From NCBI GenBank assembly GCA_017577895.1, contig PKQY01000001.1, forward strand, positions 1-64,000: a DNA stretch of 64,000 bases, written 5' to 3'. This stretch comes from Bacillota bacterium (lineage in GTDB: Bacteria; Bacillota; Bacilli; ZCTH02-B2). This document shows positions 33,604 to 41,790 of this stretch, piece by piece. The notes below the pieces were generated by a model that worked only from the letters and a program-made list of their open reading frames with translations, made no database searches and was not told the DNA's origin. How positions within the stretch are numbered: the stretch's first letter is position 1; the number at the start of each line of letters is the position of its first letter. A program made the position numbers and the translations under genes.

Positions 33604-34407
33604 GTGGAACCGTTCCATTTGGGAAGCGACGGTTTGTTGCGGCTCGCCGCTTGGGAAAAGCGGTGGCCGGGATTGGCCGTCGGCATGACGACCCGTGACC
33701 TGGGGAATATGGCCTTTCGGCCAGACGAAAGGGTTCACGACGTCACAGAGCGACGGGAAAAGCTGGCTGAACGGTTGGGTTTTTCCTTTGCCGGTTTTAC
33801 GTTTGCCCAACAGGTGCACGGGACAGGGGTCCAGGTCGTCGACGGCTCACAGCGGGGGCGGGGCATGCGCGATGCGGGACATGCCATACCGGAGACGGAC
33901 GGTTTGAGCACCGGCTTGAAAGAGACGGTGTTGTCGCTGTTTTTTGCCGACTGTGTACCGATTTACTTTTTTGCACCGAATCGCGGCGTCATCGCATTAG
34001 CCCACGCTGGATGGCGCGGTTCAACGCAGAATATGGCCGCTCGGATGCTAGAACATTTCCGAAAAGTGTGGCTGATTCAGCCGGACGGGGTGTGGGTGGC
34101 CATCGGTCCGTCCATCGGCGGTTGTTGCTATCAGGTGGATGCGCCAGTGGTCGATGCTGTGCAACGGGTGTTGCCGGATGGCACCGAAGAGGTGTGTTGT
34201 CCCCAAGGAGAAGGAAAGTGGCTGCTGGATCTCAAAGCTTTGAATCGGCGGCTGCTCGTGCGCGCTGGCGTACCCCCGTCGCACATCAGCGTATCCCAAT
34301 ATTGCACGGCATGCCGGACCGATTTGTTTTATTCGTATCGCAAGGAGGGACCAAAGGCAGGAAGGATGCTGGCATGGATCGGACAGAAGGAAGGGGATGG
34401 CCGATGA
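33604..34407 (+). CDS. pgeF: Peptidoglycan editing factor PgeF (YlmD, laccase-domain)
   Basis: A 267-residue protein of the DUF152/YfiH family. The Zn-binding and catalytic motifs are QQVHGTGV (His), ADCVPI (Cys), LAHAGWRGS (His) and the C-terminal CRTDLFYSYRKEG. E. coli PgeF removes wrongly incorporated L-serine from UDP-MurNAc peptides, and family members also show purine nucleosidase-type activity, so the reaction here is inferred only broadly. GTG 33604 has GAGGTGATC upstream. The stop overlaps the ylmE start (ATGA). Confidence 0.93.
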   Translation: MEPFHLGSDGLLRLAAWEKRWPGLAVGMTTRDLGNMAFRPDERVHDVTERREKLAERLGFSFAGFTFAQQVHGTGVQVVDGSQRGRGMRDAGHAIPETDGLSTGLKETVLSLFFADCVPIYFFAPNRGVIALAHAGWRGSTQNMAARMLEHFRKVWLIQPDGVWVAIGPSIGGCCYQVDAPVVDAVQRVLPDGTEEVCCPQGEGKWLLDLKALNRRLLVRAGVPPSHISVSQYCTACRTDLFYSYRKEGPKAGRMLAWIGQKEGDGR

Positions 34408-35114
34408 GCGAGTGGGCTGCCCGCGTTCGGGACAACTGGCTGCGGGTACAGGAGCGCATCGACCGGGCTTGCCGGCGCAGCGGCCGTTCGCCCGAGGATG
34501 TTACGGTGGTGGCCGTCACCAAGTATTTGGACGTGGACGAGATGCGCCAGCTGTTGGAGTTAGGCTTTGAACATGTCGGTGAGAATCGGGCGCAAGCCGC
34601 TGTCAAGAAATGGGAACAGTTGGGGGAACGAGGGACGTGGCATTTTATCGGGCATTTGCAAACGAACAAAGTGAAGGATGTATTGGGCCGTTTTCACTAC
34701 ATCCACTCGCTGGATCGGCTTTCTTTGGCCCAGGAATTGGACAAGCGTGCGGCTAAAGCCGGTGAGCCGGTGACATGTTTTTTACAGGTTAACGTGTCGG
34801 GAGAGGCGACGAAGTCGGGGGTGTCGCCGGAAGAAGTGAAGCGGTTTGTTGAAGCGATTGGGAAGTTGCAGTATATTCGGGTCGTAGGGTTGATGACCAT
34901 GGCGCCCAAAACCGACGATCCGGAAACGACGAGGCCGATTTTTCGGCGGTTGCGGGAATTGCGCGATGAAGTGCAGGCCATGGGGATTCCGAACGTTCCG
35001 GCAAAACACTTGTCCATGGGCATGTCGGGAGATTTTGAAGTGGCGGTGGAAGAAGGGGCGACGTTTGTCCGTTTAGGCCAAATCTTGTACGATGCGACCG
35101 GAAAGGGAGGGTGA
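34404..35114 (+). CDS. ylmE: YggS-family pyridoxal phosphate homeostasis protein
   Basis: A 236-residue PLP-binding TIM-barrel protein (YggS/PLPBP/YlmE). The PLP lysine is in VAVTKYLDVDEM, and HVGENRAQ, HFIGHLQTNKVK and HLSMGMSGDFEVAV are family signatures. It helps maintain vitamin B6 and amino/keto acid balance and has no known enzymatic activity. ATG 34404 overlaps the pgeF stop by four bases. It sits next to sepF as in Bacillus, where the ylm genes are co-transcribed. Confidence 0.95.
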   Translation: MSEWAARVRDNWLRVQERIDRACRRSGRSPEDVTVVAVTKYLDVDEMRQLLELGFEHVGENRAQAAVKKWEQLGERGTWHFIGHLQTNKVKDVLGRFHYIHSLDRLSLAQELDKRAAKAGEPVTCFLQVNVSGEATKSGVSPEEVKRFVEAIGKLQYIRVVGLMTMAPKTDDPETTRPIFRRLRELRDEVQAMGIPNVPAKHLSMGMSGDFEVAVEEGATFVRLGQILYDATGKGG

Positions 35115-35122
35115 AGATAGAG

Positions 35123-35515
35123 ATGCTGAGTCGGATCATGAACTTTTTTGGCTGGCAAGATGAAGTCGAAGAAATCTACGAAGAAGTCGTGGATGAACAA
35201 GAGATGTTGCCGCCAAAAAAGTCGCAAAAAGTCGTGAGTATTCATACCCAACCGACGATTCGGGTCATTCTCAGTGAACCGCAGTCTTATGACGAGGCGC
35301 AGATGATTGCCGACCATTTGAAAAACCGGCGAACCGTGGTTGTCAATTTGCAACGGATGCGGAAGGAACAGGCCCGGCGGGTGGTGGACTTTCTGAGTGG
35401 CACCGTCTATGCCCTCAATGGGCACATCCAGAAAGTCGGCACCGATATTTTTCTGTGCACGCCCGACAACGTGGAAATGGAAGGCACCATTTCCGATTAT
35501 GTGCATCAGGATTGA
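35123..35515 (+). CDS. sepF: Cell division protein SepF
   Basis: A 130-residue divisome protein that bundles FtsZ and acts as a membrane anchor alongside FtsA. N-terminal amphipathic membrane helix (MLSRIMNFFG), acidic linker (EEIYEEVVDEQE), then the SepF domain (about 50-125) with ILSEPQSYDEAQMIADHL, VVVNLQRM and VDFLSGTVYALNG. ATG 35123 is chosen because AAAGGGAGGGTGA is about 9 bases upstream; a GTG at 35111 is inside that SD. It works with ftsZ, about 5 kb upstream. Confidence 0.96.
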   Translation: MLSRIMNFFGWQDEVEEIYEEVVDEQEMLPPKKSQKVVSIHTQPTIRVILSEPQSYDEAQMIADHLKNRRTVVVNLQRMRKEQARRVVDFLSGTVYALNGHIQKVGTDIFLCTPDNVEMEGTISDYVHQD

Positions 35516-35539
35516 ACATGGGGCGCATGAGGTGAAGCG

Positions 35540-35803
35540 ATGAGTACTTTGTATACCATTATCAATATTGCCTTTCAAGTGTATTTTTGGCTCATCTTTT
35601 TTTATGTGTTAAGTTCGTGGATTCCTGGTTTAAGGGAAAGCAGCATCGGCGTTGCCATCGGCCGGATCGTGGAGCCGTACTTATCCATTTTTCGCCGCTT
35701 CATTCCGCCCATCGGCTTCATTGACATTTCGCCGGTCGTCGCGCTGATCGCTTTGCAATTTATTCAACAAGGCCTGTTTGTCGTCTTGCGGATGATCTTG
35801 TGA
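35540..35803 (+). CDS. ylmG: YggT family membrane protein
   Basis: An 87-residue protein with two membrane segments (about 10-25 and 62-82) around the conserved loop PYLSIFRRFIPPIGFIDISP, typical of YggT/YlmG. The family is linked to osmotic tolerance in bacteria and nucleoid/division distribution in plastids; exact function unknown. SD GAGGTGAAG precedes ATG 35540. It sits between sepF and ylmH, as in most Firmicutes and cyanobacteria. Confidence 0.93.
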   Translation: MSTLYTIINIAFQVYFWLIFFYVLSSWIPGLRESSIGVAIGRIVEPYLSIFRRFIPPIGFIDISPVVALIALQFIQQGLFVVLRMIL

Positions 35804-35822
35804 CGGAAAGAGGCGACGCGGC

Positions 35823-36617
35823 ATGGACACAACAACGGGCCGATACGTGCATTTTACGCCGGAGGAACGTCCCTTTGTCGCCCGGGTGGAAGATTGGTTG
35901 GATGCGGCCTGTCGGAACCGACCGGTCTGCACGCCGTTTCTCGATCCGCGGCAGGCGTTCATCCTGCAGTCGTTGGCAGCGCACCGGGGCGTGAAGGTGT
36001 TTTTCCACGGCGGTTATCCCGAGGCGGAACGGAGGCGGGCTTGGATGTCGCTTTGGCATCCCGGTTCATTGACCGCCGACGATTTCAACATTGTCCTCCT
36101 GCAGGCAGAGCCGGTGGGACATGGGTCATCGGCCATCGAGCATCGGCATTTTTTAGGTTCGTTGCTCCATACGGGCATCAAAAGGGACAAAATTGGCGAT
36201 TTGTGGTTGCTCCCGCCGGACCGCCGGGTGGCCCAGGTCGTCGTGGCCAAGGAAGTGGTCGATTATTTGACGCTGCACTGGACGAAAGTCCATCATTTTT
36301 CCCTTCGCGTTGAAGCGTTGTCATGGAGTGAACTCATTCCGCCGCAGCCGGAAATGGAACAGTTTACGGCAACGCTGTCTTCCTTGCGCTTGGATGCTTT
36401 CGTCGCCGAAGTGTGCCGTCTTTCCCGCGCCAAAGCGGCGCAATTGGTGAAAGAGCAGGCGGTGAAAGTCAATTGGAAAGTGGAGGACGATCCGGCCTGC
36501 CCCTTGCAACCTGGTGATTTGGTGGCCATTCGAAAATATGGGCGGTTTCGCTTGTTGGCCATTGTGGGGGAAAGTCGCAAGGGGCGGTTGCGGGTCGAGG
36601 TCGGAAAAACGGTGTGA
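35823..36617 (+). CDS. ylmH: S4-domain RNA-binding protein YlmH
   Basis: A 264-residue protein with an N-terminal YlmH-specific domain (IGDLWL near 125, VAKEVVDYL) and a C-terminal S4 RNA-binding domain (about 185-250, LRLDAFVAEVCRLSRAKAAQLVKEQAVKVNW). In B. subtilis YlmH has been linked to ribosome quality control, releasing or supporting peptide tailing on stalled 50S subunits with RqcH; rqcH is also in this window at 54.4-56.1 kb. ATG 35823 has a modest SD (GGAAAGAGG). Confidence 0.92.
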   Translation: MDTTTGRYVHFTPEERPFVARVEDWLDAACRNRPVCTPFLDPRQAFILQSLAAHRGVKVFFHGGYPEAERRRAWMSLWHPGSLTADDFNIVLLQAEPVGHGSSAIEHRHFLGSLLHTGIKRDKIGDLWLLPPDRRVAQVVVAKEVVDYLTLHWTKVHHFSLRVEALSWSELIPPQPEMEQFTATLSSLRLDAFVAEVCRLSRAKAAQLVKEQAVKVNWKVEDDPACPLQPGDLVAIRKYGRFRLLAIVGESRKGRLRVEVGKTV

Positions 36618-36649
36618 GCGGCGAAGCGCGGGCAGGAAAGAAGGATCGC

Positions 36650-36657
36650 TTGTCGAA
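36650..36657 (+). promoter_or_regulatory. Perfect Spo0A-box match upstream of divIVA
   Basis: TTGTCGAA is an exact 0A-box consensus, located 67 bases before the divIVA start in a 107-base gap that holds no gene. An 8-bp match is expected by chance about twice in 64 kb on both strands, so position is the main support. Confidence 0.4.
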
Positions 36658-36723
36658 TATTGATTATTATTCCGATTTGAAGGCGTGTGGCCAGATTTTC
36701 GTACTCGCAATGGAGGTGTCACC

Positions 36724-37221
36724 ATGCCGTTAACCCCATTGGATATTCACAACAAAGAGTTCAGCCGCAGTTTCCGCGGCTATGACGAAGATGAAGTGAA
36801 TGAGTTTCTCGATCAGATCATCAAAGATTATGAGGCGATGATTCGCGACATCAAGCGGCTTGAGGAAGAAAATGCCGAGCTGAAAGAAAAGCTGGCCCAT
36901 TATGAGCAATTGGAAGAAACGTTACATAAGTCTATTGTCGTGGCGCAGGAAGCGGCGGAAGCATTGAAGGGCAACGCCCGGAAAGAATCCCAATTGATCG
37001 TTCGGGAAGCGGAGAAAAACGCAGATCGGATCATTAACGAAGCCTTGATGAAGTCCCGTGCCATCCTCGCTGAAATCGAAGAATTGAAAAAACGGGTCGT
37101 CGTCTACCGCACCCGTTTCCGCACGTTGTTGGAAGCCCAGTTGGAAATGCTGGAAAGTGACGAATGGGATTTCATCGATGAAGATGATAAGCCGCTTCTG
37201 GAAGTGCGGGAAAATGCGTGA
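36724..37221 (+). CDS. divIVA: Septum/pole site-determining protein DivIVA
   Basis: A 165-residue coiled-coil protein that binds negatively curved membranes at septa and poles and recruits division-site regulators and, in sporulation, the chromosome anchor. The N-terminal lipid-binding domain PLTPLDIHNKEFSRSFRGYDEDEVNEF is highly conserved; long coiled coils follow (about 30-150). SD GGAGGTGTCACC precedes ATG 36724. It ends the ylm-div block; an exact Spo0A-box match lies in its upstream region. Confidence 0.96.
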   Translation: MPLTPLDIHNKEFSRSFRGYDEDEVNEFLDQIIKDYEAMIRDIKRLEEENAELKEKLAHYEQLEETLHKSIVVAQEAAEALKGNARKESQLIVREAEKNADRIINEALMKSRAILAEIEELKKRVVVYRTRFRTLLEAQLEMLESDEWDFIDEDDKPLLEVRENA

Positions 37222-37234
37222 ACGCCCGGCCTTT

Positions 37235-37263
37235 TTGACCATCTTGGCCATCAGGGATATAAT
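37235..37263 (+). promoter_or_regulatory. Sigma-A promoter for ileS
   Basis: TTGACC (37235-37240), 17-base spacer, perfect TATAAT (37258-37263). The predicted leader to the ileS start is only about 55 bases. Confidence 0.85.
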
Positions 37264-37325
37264 GGAAGGGATCTTGTCATGAACGAGTAGGCATGAGCAC
37301 CGGGATGATAGAAAGAGGGTTCAAG

Positions 37326-40097
37326 ATGGATTACAGTAAGACCATCAATTTGCCAAAAACCGATTTTCCCATGCGGGCGAATTTGCCGAATCGGGAGCCG
37401 GAAATTCAGGCGTGGTGGGATGAAATCGGGATTTACGAAAAAGTGCAGGAACGGCAAAAAGGAAAACCGAAGTTTGTCCTGCATGACGGCCCGCCGTATG
37501 CCAACGGCGACATCCATATCGGCCACGCTTTGAACAAAATCTTGAAGGACATCATCATCCGCTTTAAATCGATGAACGGATATGATGCGCCGTACGTGCC
37601 CGGCTGGGATACCCACGGCTTGCCCATCGAGCAGGCCATCATCAAAAGCCAAAATCTCGACCGGCACAAAATGGATGTGCTGGAATTCCGCGAAAAGTGC
37701 AAGGAGTACGCGTTGCACTATGTCAACCGGCAGCGGGAACAGTTTAAGCGGCTGGGCGTGCGCGGCGACTGGAACAACCCGTATTTGACGTTAATGCCGG
37801 AATATGAGGCGGAACAAATCCGCGTCTTTGGCCAAATGGCCAAAAAAGGGTATATCTACAAAGGGTTGAAGCCGGTTTACTGGTCGCCGTCTTCGGAGAC
37901 GGCTTTGGCGGAAGCCGAAATTGAGTACAAAGACAAACGTTCTCCCTCCATCTACGTGAAATTTCCGGTCAAAGACGGCAAAGGGTTGTTGTCGAACGAA
38001 AAGACGTACTTCGTCATCTGGACGACGACGCCTTGGACGTTGCCGGCCAACATGGCTGTGGCCGTGCATCCCGACTACACCTATGTCTTGGTGGAAGCGG
38101 ACGGCGAGCAATACGTGGTGGCAGAAGGGCTGCTTGAGCAAGTCAAGAAGGCCGTCGGCTGGGAACGGGTAAACGTGCGGCAAAAATTTGTCGGCAAACA
38201 GCTGGAGGGCATCGTCTGTCGCCATCCGTTTGCCGACTATGACCGGGATTCGTTGGTCGTGCTGGGCGAGCACGTCACGCTGGACGCCGGAACCGGATGC
38301 GTGCATACGGCTCCGGGGCACGGAGAAGACGACTTTTATGTCGGGCAAAAATACGGCTTGCCCGTTTTGTCGCCGGTGGATGACAAGGGGTATTTTACGG
38401 AAGAAGCTCCCGGCTTTGCCGGACTGTTTTACGACGATGCCAACAAAAAAATTACCGAGAAGCTCCAGAATGAAGGCATGTTGCTGAAACTCGACTTCAT
38501 CACCCACCAATACCCCCATGACTGGCGGACGAAACAGCCGGTCATCTTCCGGGCGACGGAACAGTGGTTTGCTTCCATCGACGGCTTCCGCGAGGCGATG
38601 CTCAACGAGATCAAAAACGTCCGCTTTACGCCGCCGTGGGGCGAACAGCGCCTGTACAACATGATTCAAGAGCGCCGCGACTGGTGCATTTCCCGGCAGC
38701 GGGTGTGGGGGGTGCCCATTCCGATTTTTTATTGTGCCGACTGCGGGGAAATTATCGTCAACGACGAGACCATCGAACATGTGGCGGGGATCGTCGAAAA
38801 AGAAGGGTCTTCGGCCTGGTTTGCCCGACCGGTGGAGGAATTGGTGCCGCCCGGCTTGAAGTGCCCGGCCTGTTCCGGGACGACGTTCACCAAAGAGACC
38901 GACATCATGGATGTCTGGTTCGACTCCGGATCCAGCCATGCCGCCGTTTTGAAACGGCATCCGGACTTGACATGGCCGGCGGACATGTATTTGGAAGGGT
39001 CGGACCAGTACCGGGGCTGGTTTAACTCCTCCATTTCGACGGCCGTGGCCACGACCGGAAAAGCGCCGTACCGGCAAGTGCTCAGCCACGGTTTTACGCT
39101 GGACGGCGAAGGGCGGAAAATGTCCAAGTCGTTGGGCAACGTCATTGCCCCGCAAGACGTGATGAAACAACTGGGGGCGGACATTTTGCGCCTGTGGGTG
39201 GCCTCGGTGGATTACATGGCCGATGTGCGGATTTCCGACAGCATTCTCAAGCAGATCGCCGAGGTGTACCGCAAAATCCGCAACACGTTCCGTTTTATGC
39301 TGGGAAACTTGTACGATTTCGATCCGAAAGCGAATCGCGTTCCGTACAGCGATTTGCCGGATTTGGAACAGTATATGTTGCATCGCCTCCAAGAAGTGGA
39401 GAAGCGGACGATTCAAGCGTACGACGCCTATGAGTTCCATGTGGTTTACCATACGTTGAACAATTTTTGTACGGTGGAACTGAGCCAGTTTTATTTCGAT
39501 ATTTCCAAAGACATCCTGTATACCCAAGGGACCGATGCACCGGAACGGCGGGCGGTGCAGACGGTGTTGTACGAAGTGCTCCATTCCTTGGTCCGCTTGG
39601 TGGCGCCCATTTTGCCCCATACCGCCGAAGAAGTGTGGCGGCATGCGCCGGGGACGGAAGTCATCAGCGTCCAGCTGACCGACATGCCGACGGAGCAGCG
39701 GGTGTCCTTGGACAAAGCGACGGTGGAGCGCTGGCATAAGTTCATGGAGTTGCGGGATGTGGTGCTAAAGGCACTGGAAGATGCGCGGAAAGAGAAAGTG
39801 ATCGGGACGTCGCTGGCCGCATCGGTGGATTTGTACCCCGATGAGGAGACGTACGCGTTGTTGAGCCAATTTCAACATTTAGACAAACTGTTTATCGTCT
39901 CGCAGGTGACGCTCCATCCCCCCGGAGCGGAAATTCGGGCGCACCAGGAGGTGCCCTTATTGGTGGCCGTCAAGCATGCCAGCGGTGAAAAGTGCGAGCG
40001 GTGCTGGGTCGTATCGCCGGAAGTGGGCACCGACGCCAAGCACCCGACCCTTTGTCGCCGCTGTGCCGACGCGGTAGAAAAATATTACACCGCTTGA
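37326..40097 (+). CDS. ileS: Isoleucyl-tRNA synthetase
   Basis: A 923-residue class I aminoacyl-tRNA synthetase. The HIGH motif is in PPYANGDIHIGHALNK, the CP1 editing domain for mischarged valine spans roughly 200-400, KMSKS is in GRKMSKSLGNV, and the C-terminal zinc-finger pairs CERC and CRRC are present, as in bacterial-type (mupirocin-sensitive class) enzymes. ATG 37326 has GAGGG at 7 bases; an in-frame ATG at 37293 lacks an SD. The strong promoter leaves too little leader for a T-box. A terminator follows the gene. Confidence 0.98.
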   Translation: MDYSKTINLPKTDFPMRANLPNREPEIQAWWDEIGIYEKVQERQKGKPKFVLHDGPPYANGDIHIGHALNKILKDIIIRFKSMNGYDAPYVPGWDTHGLPIEQAIIKSQNLDRHKMDVLEFREKCKEYALHYVNRQREQFKRLGVRGDWNNPYLTLMPEYEAEQIRVFGQMAKKGYIYKGLKPVYWSPSSETALAEAEIEYKDKRSPSIYVKFPVKDGKGLLSNEKTYFVIWTTTPWTLPANMAVAVHPDYTYVLVEADGEQYVVAEGLLEQVKKAVGWERVNVRQKFVGKQLEGIVCRHPFADYDRDSLVVLGEHVTLDAGTGCVHTAPGHGEDDFYVGQKYGLPVLSPVDDKGYFTEEAPGFAGLFYDDANKKITEKLQNEGMLLKLDFITHQYPHDWRTKQPVIFRATEQWFASIDGFREAMLNEIKNVRFTPPWGEQRLYNMIQERRDWCISRQRVWGVPIPIFYCADCGEIIVNDETIEHVAGIVEKEGSSAWFARPVEELVPPGLKCPACSGTTFTKETDIMDVWFDSGSSHAAVLKRHPDLTWPADMYLEGSDQYRGWFNSSISTAVATTGKAPYRQVLSHGFTLDGEGRKMSKSLGNVIAPQDVMKQLGADILRLWVASVDYMADVRISDSILKQIAEVYRKIRNTFRFMLGNLYDFDPKANRVPYSDLPDLEQYMLHRLQEVEKRTIQAYDAYEFHVVYHTLNNFCTVELSQFYFDISKDILYTQGTDAPERRAVQTVLYEVLHSLVRLVAPILPHTAEEVWRHAPGTEVISVQLTDMPTEQRVSLDKATVERWHKFMELRDVVLKALEDARKEKVIGTSLAASVDLYPDEETYALLSQFQHLDKLFIVSQVTLHPPGAEIRAHQEVPLLVAVKHASGEKCERCWVVSPEVGTDAKHPTLCRRCADAVEKYYTA

Positions 40098-40132
40098 TGG
40101 TCCAACGATGCGAAGGACGATGCACACAAGAG

Positions 40133-40157
40133 ACGAGGCGGCTTCCGCCTCGTTTTG
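40133..40157 (+). terminator. Intrinsic terminator after ileS
   Basis: ACGAGGCGG (40133-40141) pairs perfectly with CCGCCTCGT (40145-40153) around CTT, followed by TTTG. Confidence 0.85.
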
Positions 40158-40193
40158 TACTTTTTGTTACCGAAAGGAAAGGACGGCTACAAC

Positions 40194-40709
40194 ATGTGGA
40201 AATATTATGGGGCAGCCTTGCTCATTTTGTGCCTCGACCAATGGACGAAAAAGTTGGTCGCAGAAAAGATGGATTTGGGGGAGTCCATTCCGCTCATTGA
40301 ACATTGGTTGTACTTGACTTCCCATCGCAATGCGGGGGCCGCCTTCGGCATTTTGCAAGGCCAACGTTGGCTGTTTATCGTCGTGACGGTGGCGGTGGTC
40401 GCCGTCATCGTGTACGCTTTTTGGAAAATGCGGCACGATGAGCCCCTTTGTTGGTCCCTCAGCCTCATTTTAGGCGGAGCGGTGGGCAATCTGTTGGATC
40501 GCATCCGGTTTGGGGAAGTGGTCGACTTTATCGATGTGCGCATCTTTGGTTACCATTATCCGATTTTTAATGTGGCCGATTCGGCAGTGGTCATCGGCGG
40601 TGTCTTGTTGGCCCTGATGCTTTGGCGCGGCGGTGCGCGGGAAACGAGGATGGCGGCGAAGCTGTCCGAGCGTTCGGCGAACGATCACGAAAGGCCATCC
40701 GGTGAGTGA
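40194..40709 (+). CDS. lspA: Lipoprotein signal peptidase (signal peptidase II)
   Basis: A 171-residue membrane aspartyl protease that removes signal peptides from diacylglyceryl-modified prolipoproteins. Four membrane helices; catalytic aspartates are Asp102 (GNLLDRI) and Asp129 (FNVADSAVV), with the conserved HRNAGAAFGIL loop. SD AAAGGAAAGGA is 11 bases before ATG 40194. The stop overlaps the rluD start, the usual lspA-rluD pair. The lipoprotein at 4.0-4.6 kb is an example of its likely substrates. Confidence 0.96.
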   Translation: MWKYYGAALLILCLDQWTKKLVAEKMDLGESIPLIEHWLYLTSHRNAGAAFGILQGQRWLFIVVTVAVVAVIVYAFWKMRHDEPLCWSLSLILGGAVGNLLDRIRFGEVVDFIDVRIFGYHYPIFNVADSAVVIGGVLLALMLWRGGARETRMAAKLSERSANDHERPSGE

Positions 40710-41644
40710 GAATGACGGACGCGAAAGCCGCACGATATTCGTGGGAGATCGAAGTGGAAGATGCGGGAGAGCGGTTGGACAAGTTTTTGGCCAACCAGCT
40801 GGGGGATGTTTCCCGTTCCAAAGTCCAGCAATGGATCAAAGATGGCCGTGTGACGGTGAATGAACGCCCGGTCAAGGCCAGTTATCGCTTGGGCGTCGAC
40901 GACGTGGTGCAAGTGGAGGTGCCGGAAGCCGTTCCGCTGCAAGTAGTGCCGGAGCCGTTGCCGTTATCCATCGTTTACGAAGATGCCGACTTGTTGGTCA
41001 TCGATAAACCCCGGGGGATGGTCGTCCATCCGGCTCCGGGGCATGAAACCGGCACGTTGGTCAACGGTTTGCTCTACCACTGCCGCGACTTGTCAGGCAT
41101 TAACGGCGTCTTGCGCCCCGGCATCGTGCACCGGATCGACAAAGATACCTCCGGTTTGCTGATGGTGGCCAAGCATGATGCGGCCCATGTGCACTTGGCC
41201 AAGCAGTTGGCCGAACATACCGTTGAGCGGGAGTACGTGGCCATCGTCCATGGAAAGGTGTCCGCCGACCGAGGGACCATCGATGCGCCCATTGGGCGAG
41301 ACCCGACGGATCGGCAACGGATGGCGGTGGTAGAAAAAGGGGGCAAACGGGCCGTCACCCATTTCGTCGTGGAGCAACGTTTTGCCAATTATACGTTGCT
41401 GCGCTTGCGATTGGAGACGGGACGAACGCATCAAATCCGGGTGCACATGAAATATATCGGCCATCCGGTGGCCGGGGATCCGAAGTACGGCCCGCGCCGC
41501 ACCTTGCCCATCGCCGGCCAGGCGTTGCACGCGGCGGTGCTGGGATTCGTCCATCCACGCACCCATCAATGGATGCGGTTTGAAGCGCCGTTGCCGGAAG
41601 ATATGCGGACCCTTTTACGGCGGCTGACAGCGGAGCGGTCATGA
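40706..41644 (+). CDS. rluD: 23S rRNA pseudouridine synthase RluD family
   Basis: A 312-residue RluA-superfamily enzyme with an N-terminal S4 domain (about 18-75) and catalytic domain with HRIDKDTSGLL (catalytic Asp145) and TGRTHQIRVHM. By its place after lspA it corresponds to B. subtilis YlyB, the RluD-like enzyme that modifies helix 69 of 23S rRNA; the exact target sites are inferred. GTG 40706 overlaps the lspA stop; ATG 40712 is an alternative. The pyrR promoter begins 60 bases after its end. Confidence 0.92.
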   Translation: MRMTDAKAARYSWEIEVEDAGERLDKFLANQLGDVSRSKVQQWIKDGRVTVNERPVKASYRLGVDDVVQVEVPEAVPLQVVPEPLPLSIVYEDADLLVIDKPRGMVVHPAPGHETGTLVNGLLYHCRDLSGINGVLRPGIVHRIDKDTSGLLMVAKHDAAHVHLAKQLAEHTVEREYVAIVHGKVSADRGTIDAPIGRDPTDRQRMAVVEKGGKRAVTHFVVEQRFANYTLLRLRLETGRTHQIRVHMKYIGHPVAGDPKYGPRRTLPIAGQALHAAVLGFVHPRTHQWMRFEAPLPEDMRTLLRRLTAERS

Positions 41645-41672
41645 ATCCAAAGGCAGAACGGCGGCGTTTCAG

Positions 41673-41692
41673 AAATTGTAACAAATTGTAAA
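41673..41692 (+). repeat. Tandem 10-bp repeat upstream of the pyrR promoter
   Basis: AAATTGTAAC and AAATTGTAAA are directly adjacent, ending 11 bases before the -35 of pyrR. Position and AT-richness fit an UP element or a protein site one helical turn apart. Confidence 0.55.
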
Positions 41693-41703
41693 CGGGCAAA
41701 CGA

Positions 41704-41733
41704 TTGACAGTGACGTCGATGGAGTGACATAAT
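41704..41733 (+). promoter_or_regulatory. Sigma-A promoter of the pyr operon
   Basis: A perfect TTGACA (41704-41709) and CATAAT (41728-41733) with an 18-base spacer. The predicted transcript starts near 41740, 11 bases before the PyrR-binding hairpin. Confidence 0.85.
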
Positions 41734-41750
41734 GTGAAAGAATATCAGAA

Positions 41751-41790
41751 CCTTTTAATCGAGTCCTGTGAGGCGGGAAAGGTGACAAAG
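41751..41790 (+). promoter_or_regulatory. PyrR-binding hairpin overlapping the pyrR SD
   Basis: The RNA AGUCCUGUGAGGCG (41762-41775) matches the PyrR loop consensus ARUCCNGNGAGGYU at 13 of 14 positions. The lower stem is CCUUU (41751-41755) with AAAGG (41778-41782), and that AAAGG is the SD of the ATG at 41791. No terminator follows, so binding of PyrR-UMP would hide the ribosome site rather than end transcription. Confidence 0.78.

Noticed and set aside
37264..37326. T-box riboswitch before ileS
   Set aside because: No T-box motif, no specifier stem and too little leader sequence after the promoter.
37791..39737. A 648-codon open frame antisense to ileS
   Set aside because: It lies wholly opposite a conserved synthetase gene, has no SD or family resemblance, is Arg/His/Pro-rich as expected for the complement of this codon usage, and similar long antisense frames occur opposite murE (15318-16751) and carB.
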